DNA from: Winkia neuii
GTDB taxonomy: Bacteria > Actinomycetota > Actinomycetes > Actinomycetales > Actinomycetaceae
Reading direction: 5' to 3'
DNA: 64,000 nucleotides
Assembly: GCF_029011175.1 (NCBI RefSeq)
Contig: NZ_CP118946.1
Span: 1,612,001-1,676,000, forward strand
A model generated the notes under the pieces. It saw nothing but the letters and a program-made list of their open reading frames with translations. It did no database searches and was not told the origin of the DNA. Position 1 is the first letter of the stretch; each line of letters opens with the position of its first letter. This document shows, piece by piece, positions 10,116 through 19,766 of this stretch. The translations under genes and the position numbers were made by a program.

Positions 10116-11402
10116 ATGAATTTCCGCGAGCGCACTGCAAAATGGGTACAGATTCAAAAAAAGAAGAGTCCCATTCTTGCCGCTATCCTTACTCTGATGT
10201 CCGGCACCATGTTGTCGCAGGTTGTAACCTTCATCTTCCAGATCTTTATTAACCGGATCTATACCGACTATGAAAAGGGCCTATTCGGAATCTACGGCAC
10301 AATCACTACTTTTGTGATCGCCGTGGCTGCCTTGCGTTTCGATATCACCTTAATACTGCCGAAAGACAATGTTTCTGCAAGAGTGCTTAAGAAACTTGCT
10401 ACGCGATCTATCGTAGTTAGTTCCTTACTTACTTCCCTATTCTGCATTGTCTTTTCGAAGGCGCTAACGGATCACTATCACCATTCCCCTGAGCTAGCTA
10501 AATGGCTTATGGTAAGTGGCATTACCGTGTTCTTGCTAGCCGAAATAACCAATATCCAATATTGGCTTACGCGCCAGGAGCGCTTCGGAGAGCTGGCCTC
10601 TAACAGGGTGCTACAGACCGTCTCTATCGTAGTTTTGCAGCTTGTCATGGGGTTGGTGCTACACGGGTCTTTGACCGGCTTGGTAATTGGCACAATGGCC
10701 GGCCAGCTTATTGCATTCATCGCCATCCACATTCGCACTCCGGAGCTGCGCCGCCCGCTTCCCGAAGACGCGCCCTCGATGCGCTCGATGTTAGTGCGCT
10801 ACAAGAACATGCCTCTGCTAAACGGCCCGAACGTGCTTGTCGATTCGATTAGGAACATGGGCATCAACCTGCTCATCGGCTCCGTTGCGGTTGCCGCGTT
10901 GGGCCAGTTCCAGCTGGCCTGGGCAATCATGCAGGTGCCAATTGCGCTCATCGCTGGGTCAGTCTCGCAGGTCTTCCTGAAAAAGTTGGCGGTGACCGAA
11001 CCCGGCAAGATGCGCACCCTAGTACGTTTTACGCTGGTCCGGGCCGCGATGGTGGCGGTAGTGCCTTTCGCCGCCCTCTTCGTGGTAGCCCCCTGGCTGT
11101 TCCCGTTCCTATTTGGCGCGCAGTGGGATCAGGCGGGCTACTTCGCCCAGGCGCTCACGCCTTGGCTCTACATGACGGTGCTGACTTCGCCCATTTCTAA
11201 CATCTTTGTGGTCACCGAGAACCAGAAACAAATGCTGGTATTCGCCATTTTCTACTGCGTGGTGCCGCTAGCGTGGCTCTGGTTCTCACCGCTAGCTCTG
11301 CTGCCGTCTATATTTGTCTTGGGCGCCCTGATGGCATTCTTACTGGTCGTACAGCTGGTTATGGCCTGGTGCTGCGCCGCCCGCTACGACAAGCGCGCCT
11401 AG
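10116..11402 (+). CDS. Polysaccharide flippase (Wzx/MATE-like family)
   Basis: 428-aa integral membrane protein with about 12 hydrophobic segments and the N-terminal layout LTLMSGTMLSQVVTFIFQIFINRIY of oligosaccharide flippases. It would move lipid-linked glycan units across the membrane. GGAAAGGG lies upstream of the ATG. The neighbours on both sides are glycan genes. Substrate unknown. Confidence 0.82.
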   Translation: MNFRERTAKWVQIQKKKSPILAAILTLMSGTMLSQVVTFIFQIFINRIYTDYEKGLFGIYGTITTFVIAVAALRFDITLILPKDNVSARVLKKLATRSIVVSSLLTSLFCIVFSKALTDHYHHSPELAKWLMVSGITVFLLAEITNIQYWLTRQERFGELASNRVLQTVSIVVLQLVMGLVLHGSLTGLVIGTMAGQLIAFIAIHIRTPELRRPLPEDAPSMRSMLVRYKNMPLLNGPNVLVDSIRNMGINLLIGSVAVAALGQFQLAWAIMQVPIALIAGSVSQVFLKKLAVTEPGKMRTLVRFTLVRAAMVAVVPFAALFVVAPWLFPFLFGAQWDQAGYFAQALTPWLYMTVLTSPISNIFVVTENQKQMLVFAIFYCVVPLAWLWFSPLALLPSIFVLGALMAFLLVVQLVMAWCCAARYDKRA

Positions 11403-12544
11403 CCGAGCGCCTCTTTGTAGAGGGCGAGGTTCGCCCTGGTAAAAGCGGCTTCGCTGAAACGTTCGTGGGCGTGGGAGCGAATCTGCTGCCGGTCGAACCT
11501 GCCGGCCTCGGCCACTTGCACCATGGCGTGCGCGAGTGCCTCCGCGTTGTCGATAGGCACGGTTATCCCTGCCTCCGGTGGCACCATGAACTTGCCCGCC
11601 CAGGTGCGCGTGGCAATGCATGGCAGGCCGCAAGCTTGTGCCTCAGCCAGAACTGTGCCGCCGGCCTCCACAGCACTGGCAAGCACGAAGGCGTCAGCGC
11701 TACCCATCAGCGCAAATACCTGGTCGCGCTCTACGGCACCTAGGAACTCCACCGCGGCGTCCACGCCCAGGGTCCGGGCGTAATCCTGTAGCTGGTCGAT
11801 TTCGCCGGGCTGCCCCTTGCCGCCAATCCGCAGGCGAAGTTCCGGCAGTTGCTCGCGCGCTTTCGCAAAGGTTGAAAGAAGCAGCTTGGGCCTTTTGTTT
11901 TCGCCCAAGTGGGAAACGTGCAAGAGGGTGAAGCCCTCCCCCGATTGCATGGGGGCATCAAAAGCTTCCTGCGGCACGGGCAGGGCAATGACCTGCCACG
12001 GAGCAGTGCGGTAGTACTCTGCCAACACGTCGGCAAAGGGCTGGGACACCGTCGCCCGCGCACCGGCCGCCCGCACCTCTTTGTAGATATGTTTGCCGCG
12101 CCCTACCCGCACATTCCGGTTGGTCGAGGACGGGCGATGCTCGGTGAGGCAGTAAGGAACCGCCCACTTGCGGGAGGCGCTAGCGGCAATGGTAATAGCC
12201 GGGTACACCGAGTGCGCATGGACTATGTCCGGCACGCCTTCCAATCGCTCATACTCACGCAATGCCCGCTGACACTGGACTTTGAACATCGCGGATTCTA
12301 GCGGCAGCCGCTCGTGAGGCATGCCTGCAACGGCTCCCCGGATGACCCGAATTCCGTCCTCGATAGTTGGCCGCAGCGTCAGGTCGACCTCCCACGGCTT
12401 AACCGCGTCCAGAGCCAGCACCCCAACCTTCATTCCGGCTGCCCGCAGCATGGCCACCTGTTCCCGGAAGAAAGAGCCGTTGAAGGGGCTCTTTTCGTTC
12501 GGATACCAAGAAGGAACCCACAATACGTGCAACCGTTTCTGCAT
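11399..12544 (-). CDS. Glycosyltransferase family 4 protein
   Basis: GT-B fold retaining glycosyltransferase of 381 aa: an N-terminal acceptor domain (HVLWVPSWYPNEKSPFNGSF) and a C-terminal nucleotide-sugar domain with the E-x7-E style region SAVEAGGTVLAEAQACGLP. It starts 10 bases after the stop of the epimerase upstream on the same strand, so the two are probably one transcript. It overlaps the convergent flippase gene by 4 bases. Confidence 0.85.
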   Translation of the reverse strand: MQKRLHVLWVPSWYPNEKSPFNGSFFREQVAMLRAAGMKVGVLALDAVKPWEVDLTLRPTIEDGIRVIRGAVAGMPHERLPLESAMFKVQCQRALREYERLEGVPDIVHAHSVYPAITIAASASRKWAVPYCLTEHRPSSTNRNVRVGRGKHIYKEVRAAGARATVSQPFADVLAEYYRTAPWQVIALPVPQEAFDAPMQSGEGFTLLHVSHLGENKRPKLLLSTFAKAREQLPELRLRIGGKGQPGEIDQLQDYARTLGVDAAVEFLGAVERDQVFALMGSADAFVLASAVEAGGTVLAEAQACGLPCIATRTWAGKFMVPPEAGITVPIDNAEALAHAMVQVAEAGRFDRQQIRSHAHERFSEAAFTRANLALYKEALG

Positions 12545-12553
12545 GCTCTTGTC

Positions 12554-13636
12554 CTACCTTTGCTCGGCGAGCAGTACCTGCGCCACCTTTTCGGCAGCGG
12601 CGCCATCCCCATATGGGTGAGCCAATTCTGCCGGCGGTTCGGCAGGTAGTTCCCGCTGCGCTGCCCGCACTAGTTCTTCGCCCGGCTCTACCAGGACGTT
12701 CCATCCCAGCTTTACCGTCTCGACCCATTCCGTTTGGGGGCGAACAGTAGTACAGGGCACCCTGAGCATGAATGCTTCCTTCTGCAACCCACCCGAATCC
12801 GTGAGCACTCCCCTAGCGTGTAGCGCCGAAGCTATTAGCTCTGGGTAGGCAAGGGGCTTATGCAAGGCCAGGTTGCCTCCAATGCCATACAGGTCAATCC
12901 CGTGCTCCTCGCACTTTGCGACGAGTCGCGGATGAGCCAGCAGCACCACCTTGTGGGACACCTGGGACAGGGAAGTCAGAATGGCTCGCAACCTTGCCGG
13001 ATCGTCCGTGTTTTCCGCACGATGAATAGTTGCGAGCGAATACGACTTTTCCGCTATTGCAAACTCCTGCATCACGGGCGAGGGCGAGCCTGCTACCTGG
13101 TCGCGCACTTGCAGGAGAATGTCGCCCATCACGTCGCCGACGATACGCGTCCTATCTGCCAGTCCTTCTTCCTTTAGGTGCGCGGCGCCCTCGGCGGTCG
13201 GGGTAAGCAGGAGGTCGGCCGCGTGGTCGGTCATTATCCGATTTATTTCCTCGGGCATAGCGCGGTTGTAAGAACGCAGCCCGGCCTCTAAGTGAGCAAC
13301 CTTGTAGTGCAGTTTTACAGCACTTAGCGCACCAGCCAGGGTGGAATTTGTATCACCGTAAACTAGCACCCAATCCGGCTTCAGTCTTGCATATGCGTCA
13401 TCCATTGCAGCAAGGATGCGCCCAGTTTGCACCCCATGAGAACCAGAACCAACTCCCAGATGAATATCCGGAGCCGGGATATTTAAATCGGCAAAGAATA
13501 CGTCGGAAAGCATCGGATCATAATGCTGTCCTGTATGAATTATTTGATGTTCTATTCCCGCCTTAGCGAAGGCGTGAGCAATGGGCGCAAGCTTCACGAA
13601 CTGCGGCCTTGCCCCTACAACTGAAACAACTCGCAT
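12554..13636 (-). CDS. wecB: UDP-N-acetylglucosamine 2-epimerase (non-hydrolysing)
   Basis: Interconverts UDP-GlcNAc and UDP-ManNAc for surface polysaccharide synthesis. The start is chosen at MRVVSVVGARPQFVKL because the family begins at this motif; an upstream in-frame Met would add five residues. Other marks are HTGQHYD, the HLEAGLRS region and TDSGGLQKEA near the C-terminus, which binds UDP. Length of 360 aa is normal. It is first gene of a two-gene unit with the GT4 gene. Confidence 0.9.
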   Translation of the reverse strand: MRVVSVVGARPQFVKLAPIAHAFAKAGIEHQIIHTGQHYDPMLSDVFFADLNIPAPDIHLGVGSGSHGVQTGRILAAMDDAYARLKPDWVLVYGDTNSTLAGALSAVKLHYKVAHLEAGLRSYNRAMPEEINRIMTDHAADLLLTPTAEGAAHLKEEGLADRTRIVGDVMGDILLQVRDQVAGSPSPVMQEFAIAEKSYSLATIHRAENTDDPARLRAILTSLSQVSHKVVLLAHPRLVAKCEEHGIDLYGIGGNLALHKPLAYPELIASALHARGVLTDSGGLQKEAFMLRVPCTTVRPQTEWVETVKLGWNVLVEPGEELVRAAQRELPAEPPAELAHPYGDGAAAEKVAQVLLAEQR

Positions 13637-13750
13637 AATCACATAATACAATGCTCCTCAGTACTTACTTATTGACTGTTTTAACACCTAAATAGGTATA
13701 ATTCACCTGTTGCAATTACTATATTAATTTTCCATTCAAAGAGGTTTATT

Positions 13751-14839
13751 TTGAGCGCATCGATGATATTCCACGCTCCATACCCCATGGAGCTTAACCC
13801 AACTTCAGCATCCAGATTGCGCCCTCTGCGAATGCGTGAAGCTTTCAAGCAAATAGGCTATGACGTGGTAGATCTTTCCGGCAGCACCCCACAACGGAAA
13901 GCCAGCATGAAGCACCTAAAGGAGCTATTGAGATCAGGAAAAAAGCCGGACTTTTTATATAGCGAAAATTCTACACAACCGAATGTTTTTTCCACAACGA
14001 TTCGGGACGGCTTCGCCCCCACATTGGACACCCGCATAATGCGGATGGCCAATAACTCGAAAATCCCGGTCGGAATGTTTTATCGAGATATTTATTGGAA
14101 ATTCTCATCAGAAAAAAACGGCCTGCTCGCCCGGCTATCCCCTACCTTCCACAAGCTAGACATGAAAGGGTACTTGAAAGCACACACGCATTTCTTCCTG
14201 CCCTCAGAGCAAATGGCGGAGTACCTGGATCTGCCGGAAAAAACTAGCTATTCCGCGCTGCCTCCGGCCGGGGACTCCAACCAAGTCTTACCGTTGCCAG
14301 ACTCCGCTCTGACACTCTTCTATGTAGGCGGTATCGGCGCACACTACAAGCTGAATGCATTCATAGATGCGGCAAGGTCGATACCGCAAATTCGGGTAAA
14401 TCTTGTCACCAGAAAGAAGCAATGGGACGAAGCCATAGCTTCCTACCCCACCTTCCAGTCGCCCCAAATTCATCCATATCACCTAAACGCCAACGAGCTA
14501 GATGATCTTTACGCACAAAGCCACATTGGAGTGTTGGCGGTTGAGCCTTCGGACTATCGCCGCTTCGCAGTGCCTCTAAAGCTCTTCGAGTACCTTTCCA
14601 GGGGCCGACCGATCCTGGTGACGGAGGGAACCGAAGCTGCCCGGATAGTTAGTAGTTTTAATGCCGGCTGGGTTGTCCCGTACACGGCGGAGGCTATTGC
14701 CGCTACTTTGCGGCGGTTGCAGGGTAATCGTGCCGAGGTTCAAGCCAAGGCAGCCAACGCGGTCTCGGCTGCGAAGGTAAATACCTGGGCTGACCGGGCT
14801 CGCACGGTAGCCGATACGCTAACCGGGAAGAGTAAGTAG
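13751..14839 (+). CDS. Glycosyltransferase, GT-B like
   Basis: 362-aa cytosolic protein. The C-terminal half has PLKLFEYLSRGRPILVTEGTEAA, a donor-binding signature of GT4-like enzymes. The N-terminal half is divergent. The TTG start at 13751 is preferred to the ATG at 13763 because AGAGG sits about 7 bases before the TTG. The next gene begins at the base after its stop, so the two are translationally linked. The 5' region (13652-13750) is AT-rich and divergent from wecB. Confidence 0.72.
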   Translation: MSASMIFHAPYPMELNPTSASRLRPLRMREAFKQIGYDVVDLSGSTPQRKASMKHLKELLRSGKKPDFLYSENSTQPNVFSTTIRDGFAPTLDTRIMRMANNSKIPVGMFYRDIYWKFSSEKNGLLARLSPTFHKLDMKGYLKAHTHFFLPSEQMAEYLDLPEKTSYSALPPAGDSNQVLPLPDSALTLFYVGGIGAHYKLNAFIDAARSIPQIRVNLVTRKKQWDEAIASYPTFQSPQIHPYHLNANELDDLYAQSHIGVLAVEPSDYRRFAVPLKLFEYLSRGRPILVTEGTEAARIVSSFNAGWVVPYTAEAIAATLRRLQGNRAEVQAKAANAVSAAKVNTWADRARTVADTLTGKSK

Positions 14840-15958
14840 ATGCGCGTCGCCTACACCGTGGGCATCAGTAAGTGCCCTCCGACTTACTTCACTGTCCAGC
14901 ACGCGGAGTTGATGGACAATGATGCTGCTCTATTTGGGTTGGTACTCGAAAAACACGACGCTTCGATTTCTATCCCATTCAAGGCGGCTGTTCCATCGAT
15001 AGGTGGGCGTCTTCCTTTCCGAATGCGCGAATATTTAGAGCCCGCCTTTTTGCCTCATCTTTCCAACATGATTCGAAGGTGGCACCCAGATATCATCCAC
15101 CAGCACTTCGGGGTGTGGTCTCGGCCTGCTGCCAGAGCCGCCCGGAAGTCTGGCATCCCTATGGTGGTAACCCTGCACGGTTTTGATGTTTTCCTGCGGT
15201 TAGCCCCACCTAGCACCCTTATGCAAAGGTGGCACCACCTGAACTTCGATACGGCCACTTCCACTGCCGCTAAGGTATTGCCGGTCAGTAAGTTCCTAGC
15301 TGACAAGGCTGCCCAGGCCGGCGTGAAAAAGAAGAAGATTCACGTCCACTACCAGGGCATCAACACGGATTTCTTCACCCCGCCCTCACAACCTGTTGAA
15401 AATGAAGTTCCCACTATTTTGCACGTGGGCGCCATCAGCGAGGCAAAAGGCATCCCCCGCCTACTTGCGGCATCGGCACTTATCGAGGACGAATTCCCCC
15501 ACCAATTACAGCTGGTGGGGGCCGGCCCACTGGTTGGCTTCGTGAAGGACTTTGCCCGTTCTCACCCCCAAGTGCACTACCTGGGCAGCCAGAGTCGCCT
15601 CGGCGTGCGCGAGGCCATGCGGGCGGCAGATATTTTCGTCCTCGCAACCGAAAAGAATGGTAATCGGGAGGAAGCAGCAGGACTAGTGACGCTGGAGGCG
15701 CAAGCCTGCGCTACTCCCGTACTTGTGAACCGATCCGGGGGTGCCCCAGAGATGCTGGTAGATGGCGAAACAGGCCTCACCGCGCAACGGGGCAACGCTT
15801 CTGACATGGCAGCGCAGCTACGGGTGCTGCTGTCTATGAGCGCTGCCGAGCGGGCAGACATGGGCACCCGAGGGCGGAACTTCGTAGTAAAAGAACGCAG
15901 CCTCGCCCGTTCGTGCGCGCAGCTCGAAGAGATCTACCAGGCCCTTACTGCAAACTAG
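14840..15958 (+). CDS. Glycosyltransferase family 4 protein
   Basis: 372 aa with a complete GT-B layout: HQHFGVWSRPAARAARKSGIPMVVT then HGFDVF in the N domain, HVGAISEAKGIPRLL at the linker, and EEAAGLVTLEAQACATPVLV as the donor-binding E-x7-E motif. It abuts the preceding glycosyltransferase with no gap. It overlaps the convergent antiporter gene by 4 bases. Confidence 0.87.
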   Translation: MRVAYTVGISKCPPTYFTVQHAELMDNDAALFGLVLEKHDASISIPFKAAVPSIGGRLPFRMREYLEPAFLPHLSNMIRRWHPDIIHQHFGVWSRPAARAARKSGIPMVVTLHGFDVFLRLAPPSTLMQRWHHLNFDTATSTAAKVLPVSKFLADKAAQAGVKKKKIHVHYQGINTDFFTPPSQPVENEVPTILHVGAISEAKGIPRLLAASALIEDEFPHQLQLVGAGPLVGFVKDFARSHPQVHYLGSQSRLGVREAMRAADIFVLATEKNGNREEAAGLVTLEAQACATPVLVNRSGGAPEMLVDGETGLTAQRGNASDMAAQLRVLLSMSAAERADMGTRGRNFVVKERSLARSCAQLEEIYQALTAN

Positions 15959-17979
15959 AGAGTTGCCCCTGAAAGGTTCATCTGCAGCAGGTACACGTCA
16001 TCACGCAAGGCATTTGCTATTTGGTCGGTGATGCGGCCTTCCTCGCGCAGCTCCCCGACGTAGCCCAGGCGCAGCCGCAGGGCCTCTGCTTCTAAAGCTT
16101 CCATCGAAGCCGACAGCTCCTGCTTTTGCTTTGTGCGGTCTCCGTCCATCGGCCGGCGCTGCGTACGCATCTGGTATGCCTCTAGGCGTTCCCTGAGCAG
16201 GTCTGCCAGTTCTTGATGTTCCCCTACCAGGTGGGCTGCGGCCTCGTCCCCGTTAGCTTTGCGCTCGGCCAGTTCAGCCAGAGTTTTCTTTTCCAGCAAT
16301 ACCCGGGCAGCCAGGATTTGATGCGGATCTATCTGCTCACTTCCGGCGCGGTTTCGCCGCTGGAAGCCAAGTAGCAAACGCTGGAACAGGCGCGGCAGCG
16401 TTTTTAGCAGCCTGCGTTTTGTTTTGCCCCGGCGAATTAGCCCTTCCTTCGTGCGCGACAGGATCATCTGCAACTGCCTAAATGTTGCTTCGGTGATCTT
16501 TTCTTCTTCCCGCAAGGCGGCGGCATGATTCAGCTGGCCAGTGACAACTTGGAGCCGGGCCTGGCGAATCTGCTCGGCGTAGGTGCCGGCCTCTTCCAAT
16601 TCCCTAATTTCGCGATTGTACCGCCTGGTCAGCGCCGCAACAGCGAGGGGCGCAGAGGTGCCGTGCCTACTGCGCAACGCACTGATGGTGCGGCGAAGCA
16701 CTTCCGCCTCTCCCCAGCGCATTCGCGATTCTTCTTTCGCATCCCCCTTCTTCGGGGACAGCACCGGTAGCAGAAAATTCGCTAGCAGCAAGGTAACCAG
16801 AATGATCCCAGAGGCTAGAAAGATTAGTTCGTCCCTAGCCGGAAACGGTTTGGCGTTAGAGGCCATTTGGGGCAGCGTGAACATGATCGACAGCGTCACG
16901 GCCCCCTTAGGGCCTGCAAGCGTTGTGGTGGCAGCCTTGCGCAGCGGAACGCGCCATGTTCGCCCTCGGAGTGCTTCCATCACGTAAATCCACACGAAAC
17001 GCAGGACGATGAGGGCGAAGGACAACAAGAAGACGAGCCCCACCATGGTCAGGCCACTTCCTTCGCGGCGCCATGAACTACGCATGACCGAGGGGAATTG
17101 GGTGCCCAGCAAGACGAACACAACCCCGTTCAGCACGAAAGTGAGCACTTCCCACACCGAGGACGACACCAGCCTAACCCTGGCGGAGTAAGAGGTGCCT
17201 ACCCGCGGGGTGAATAACGTGGTGGTTAGCCCTGCGGCAACTACTGCCAAGATACCGCTCACGTGCAAAGATTCGGCCAGCAGGTAGATCACGAATGGGC
17301 TGAGCAGTTCGAAGGTCACGTGGAAAACGGTAGATTCGAGCCCGATCAGACGGACTATCCCCAGAAGGATCAGCGAGACGATTCCCAGCACTAGGCCGAT
17401 CCCCAGCCCGCCTAGGAAAGTCTTCGCGAAGGCGCTAGAGGCGTCCGCCACCGAAAAGAGACCGGTTACCGCGGCAGCCACTGCGAATTGGAAAGACACG
17501 ATTCCGGAGGCGTCGTTGATCAGTGCCTCGCCCGAAAGAAGCGCGTTCTGTCTTTCGTCCAAAGCCACGGAGGGAGACAGCGCCGAGGTAGCTACCGCAT
17601 CTGTGGGCCCTAACGCAGCCCCCAACGCGAAGGCTGCCGCTAGCGGGATCGAGGGCGAAGCCCAGTGCAGCAAGAATCCCACTGCCAGTACGGAGGCAAA
17701 GACCAACGCAAGCGCTAGTGACAAGATGCCGCCCAGGTTCTTCGCCAAAGCACTTTTCGAAACATGCTTCGATTCGTCAAATAGCAGCGGCGCAATAAAC
17801 AAGATCAAGAACAGGTCGGGGTCCATCCCCAAGCTGAGCGGTTGCGAAAGGAAAAGTGCCCCCGCTGCGCCTAGGGCGATCTGTACTAGCGGCAAAGCTA
17901 GTCGGGGCAAGAACTGATCTAACACGGACGAAAGCAACACGATGGTTGCTAGCAGGATAACGAAATGGAGAGTCTGCAC
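15955..17979 (-). CDS. Na+/H+ antiporter, CPA1 family
   Basis: 674 aa: about 12-13 membrane helices in the first ~420 residues, then a charged cytosolic tail of ~250 residues rich in Arg/Glu with heptad-like stretches. The GAALGPTDAVATSAL segment and SGEALINDASGIV contain the Asp residues used for ion exchange in CPA1 transporters. It is predicted to export Na+ or another cation for protons. Confidence 0.87.
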   Translation of the reverse strand: MQTLHFVILLATIVLLSSVLDQFLPRLALPLVQIALGAAGALFLSQPLSLGMDPDLFLILFIAPLLFDESKHVSKSALAKNLGGILSLALALVFASVLAVGFLLHWASPSIPLAAAFALGAALGPTDAVATSALSPSVALDERQNALLSGEALINDASGIVSFQFAVAAAVTGLFSVADASSAFAKTFLGGLGIGLVLGIVSLILLGIVRLIGLESTVFHVTFELLSPFVIYLLAESLHVSGILAVVAAGLTTTLFTPRVGTSYSARVRLVSSSVWEVLTFVLNGVVFVLLGTQFPSVMRSSWRREGSGLTMVGLVFLLSFALIVLRFVWIYVMEALRGRTWRVPLRKAATTTLAGPKGAVTLSIMFTLPQMASNAKPFPARDELIFLASGIILVTLLLANFLLPVLSPKKGDAKEESRMRWGEAEVLRRTISALRSRHGTSAPLAVAALTRRYNREIRELEEAGTYAEQIRQARLQVVTGQLNHAAALREEEKITEATFRQLQMILSRTKEGLIRRGKTKRRLLKTLPRLFQRLLLGFQRRNRAGSEQIDPHQILAARVLLEKKTLAELAERKANGDEAAAHLVGEHQELADLLRERLEAYQMRTQRRPMDGDRTKQKQELSASMEALEAEALRLRLGYVGELREEGRITDQIANALRDDVYLLQMNLSGATL

Positions 17980-18067
17980 GTTGTTCCTTCCAGGTAGCCA
18001 CCCAGATTCTACTCAGACAGGAGTGCATATTCAATCTAGGATGGAATGGAGCAGCGTTAGGAGAATC

Positions 18068-19072
18068 GTGGACAAGCTGATCACCGTCGAAGAACACATC
18101 ACTTACGAGGACATCTTCGCCAAGGTGCGCGAGTTGGATCCTGCCCGTCCCAAGCGGATGGACCCGGAACTGCAAGAATTCCTTGGCGGCTATTTCGAGG
18201 GCGTGCAAGGTTGGGATTCGCTGACCGGCCGCCGTCTAGAACTGATGGATGAAGAGGGCGTGGACGTCCAAGTTGTCTCGCACGGGCACGGCTCTCCCGG
18301 CCAGCTAGCCCACCCCGCAGCAGTGGACATGTGCAAGGAGGTAAACGACCGGCTTGCCAAGATGATCAGCGAGGTACCCGACCGGTTCGCGGGTTTTGCC
18401 ACGCTCCCCCTTGTGGATCCCGCGGCCGCAGTAGACGAATTACACCGCTGCGTTAGCGAACTGGGATTCCACGGTTCCCTAGTATTAGGGCGCTACCAGG
18501 ACCTGTTCTTAGATCACCCGCGTTTTAGGCCCATCTTGAAGGCACACGCGGAGCTGAACGTCCCCCTGTACATTCACCCCGGCCCGATCATGGATTCGGT
18601 GGCAAACGCCTACTATTCGGGCGGCACCTGGCCCGCCAAAGTCGACTACATGCTTGCCTCTTCCGGCTTTGGCTGGCACGTGGACGCGGGGGTGCAGGTA
18701 CTGCGCCTTATCGCCGCCGGCGTGTTCGACGAACTGCCTAACCTCAAGATCCTCTCGGGTCACTGGGGCGAAACCCTTCCCGCCTACCTGGAGCGATTCG
18801 ACGACCAGATCGGGATTGCTGCCACCTACCTAGAGCGCCCCTTCTCGCAGGCCTACCGCGAGCAAGTGTGGATTACGCCCTCGGGAATACTGACGACGGC
18901 GCAACTAGATTTGGCTATTGCCCAAGTGGGTGCCGACCACATTCTGTGGAGCGAAGATATCCCCTACATCAAGTGCAAGAACATTCGCACTTTCCTCGAT
19001 GAGGCGGACCTTGATGAGGGCGATCGGGAAAAGATTGCCCACCGCAACGCCGAAGCGCTTTTGGGACTGTGA
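18068..19072 (+). CDS. Amidohydrolase 2 family metal-dependent hydrolase
   Basis: TIM-barrel protein of 334 aa related to the aminocarboxymuconate-semialdehyde decarboxylase group. It shows VEEHI at the N-terminus, YIHPGP (metal ligand His), a GHWGE motif and a C-terminal SEDIPY with the conserved Asp. The GTG at 18068 with AGGAG four bases upstream is preferred to ATG 18041, which has a poor ribosome site. Substrate unknown. Confidence 0.78.
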   Translation: MDKLITVEEHITYEDIFAKVRELDPARPKRMDPELQEFLGGYFEGVQGWDSLTGRRLELMDEEGVDVQVVSHGHGSPGQLAHPAAVDMCKEVNDRLAKMISEVPDRFAGFATLPLVDPAAAVDELHRCVSELGFHGSLVLGRYQDLFLDHPRFRPILKAHAELNVPLYIHPGPIMDSVANAYYSGGTWPAKVDYMLASSGFGWHVDAGVQVLRLIAAGVFDELPNLKILSGHWGETLPAYLERFDDQIGIAATYLERPFSQAYREQVWITPSGILTTAQLDLAIAQVGADHILWSEDIPYIKCKNIRTFLDEADLDEGDREKIAHRNAEALLGL

Positions 19073-19130
19073 CCTGGAAGCGCTCCGGGCATCTTGTTAG
19101 CGTTACAGAAGAGCCTTAGAAAGGATCGAC

Positions 19131-19664
19131 ATGAGTGAACTGACTGGAAAGAAGATCGCCGTCATCGCTACTGACGGTTTTGAAGATTCCGAGCTGACCT
19201 CCCCCGCACAGGCCGTAAAAGAGGCCGGCGCCGAGGTTGTCGTTCTAGCTCCCGAAGCGGGCCAGATCGAAGGCAAGAAGGGCACCAAGGTAGACGTGGA
19301 CGCCACCACCGCAGACTCGGTGGAAGCAAGCTTCGACGGCATTATCCTGCCCGGCGGCACCACTAACGCCGACCACATTCGCATGGACGAAGCCGCCGTC
19401 GCAATTGTGAAGAAGCACGTCGAGGCCGGAATGCCGCTCGGAGCTATCTGCCACGGCGCGTGGATCCTGACCGATGCCGAAGTGCTAGAAGAGCGCACCC
19501 TCACCTCCTACCCGTCCCTAAAAACCGACCTGATCAACGCCGGTGCTATTTGGACTGACCAGGAAGTGGTATGCGACCAGGGCCTAGTTTCCTCTAGGAC
19601 TCCAGATGATCTGCCGGCTTTCAATGCCAAGCTGGTGGAAGAGTTTGCTGAAGGCAAACACTGA
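19131..19664 (+). CDS. DJ-1/PfpI family protein (YhbO/YajL-like)
   Basis: 177-aa type 1 glutamine-amidotransferase-like protein. The nucleophile elbow GAICHG places Cys107 next to His108, and Glu18 in DGFEDSEL fits the Cys/His/acid arrangement of PfpI proteins. These proteins are associated with glyoxal or carbonyl stress; deglycase claims for the family are contested. AAAGGA precedes the ATG. A strong terminator follows. Confidence 0.88.
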   Translation: MSELTGKKIAVIATDGFEDSELTSPAQAVKEAGAEVVVLAPEAGQIEGKKGTKVDVDATTADSVEASFDGIILPGGTTNADHIRMDEAAVAIVKKHVEAGMPLGAICHGAWILTDAEVLEERTLTSYPSLKTDLINAGAIWTDQEVVCDQGLVSSRTPDDLPAFNAKLVEEFAEGKH

Positions 19665-19678
19665 CCAAGAGTTTTGCC

Positions 19679-19712
19679 GGTGGCTGGGGAGAAAATCCCC
19701 AGCCACCTTTTT
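19679..19712 (+). terminator. Terminator after the DJ-1/PfpI gene
   Basis: 12-bp perfect stem GGTGGCTGGGGA / TCCCCAGCCACC followed by TTTTTG. Confidence 0.9.
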
Positions 19713-19766
19713 GTAATTTGCCCAGCAAAGGTCCGGGTAAGTATCGTGACAGGTGGAAGGGGGCAA

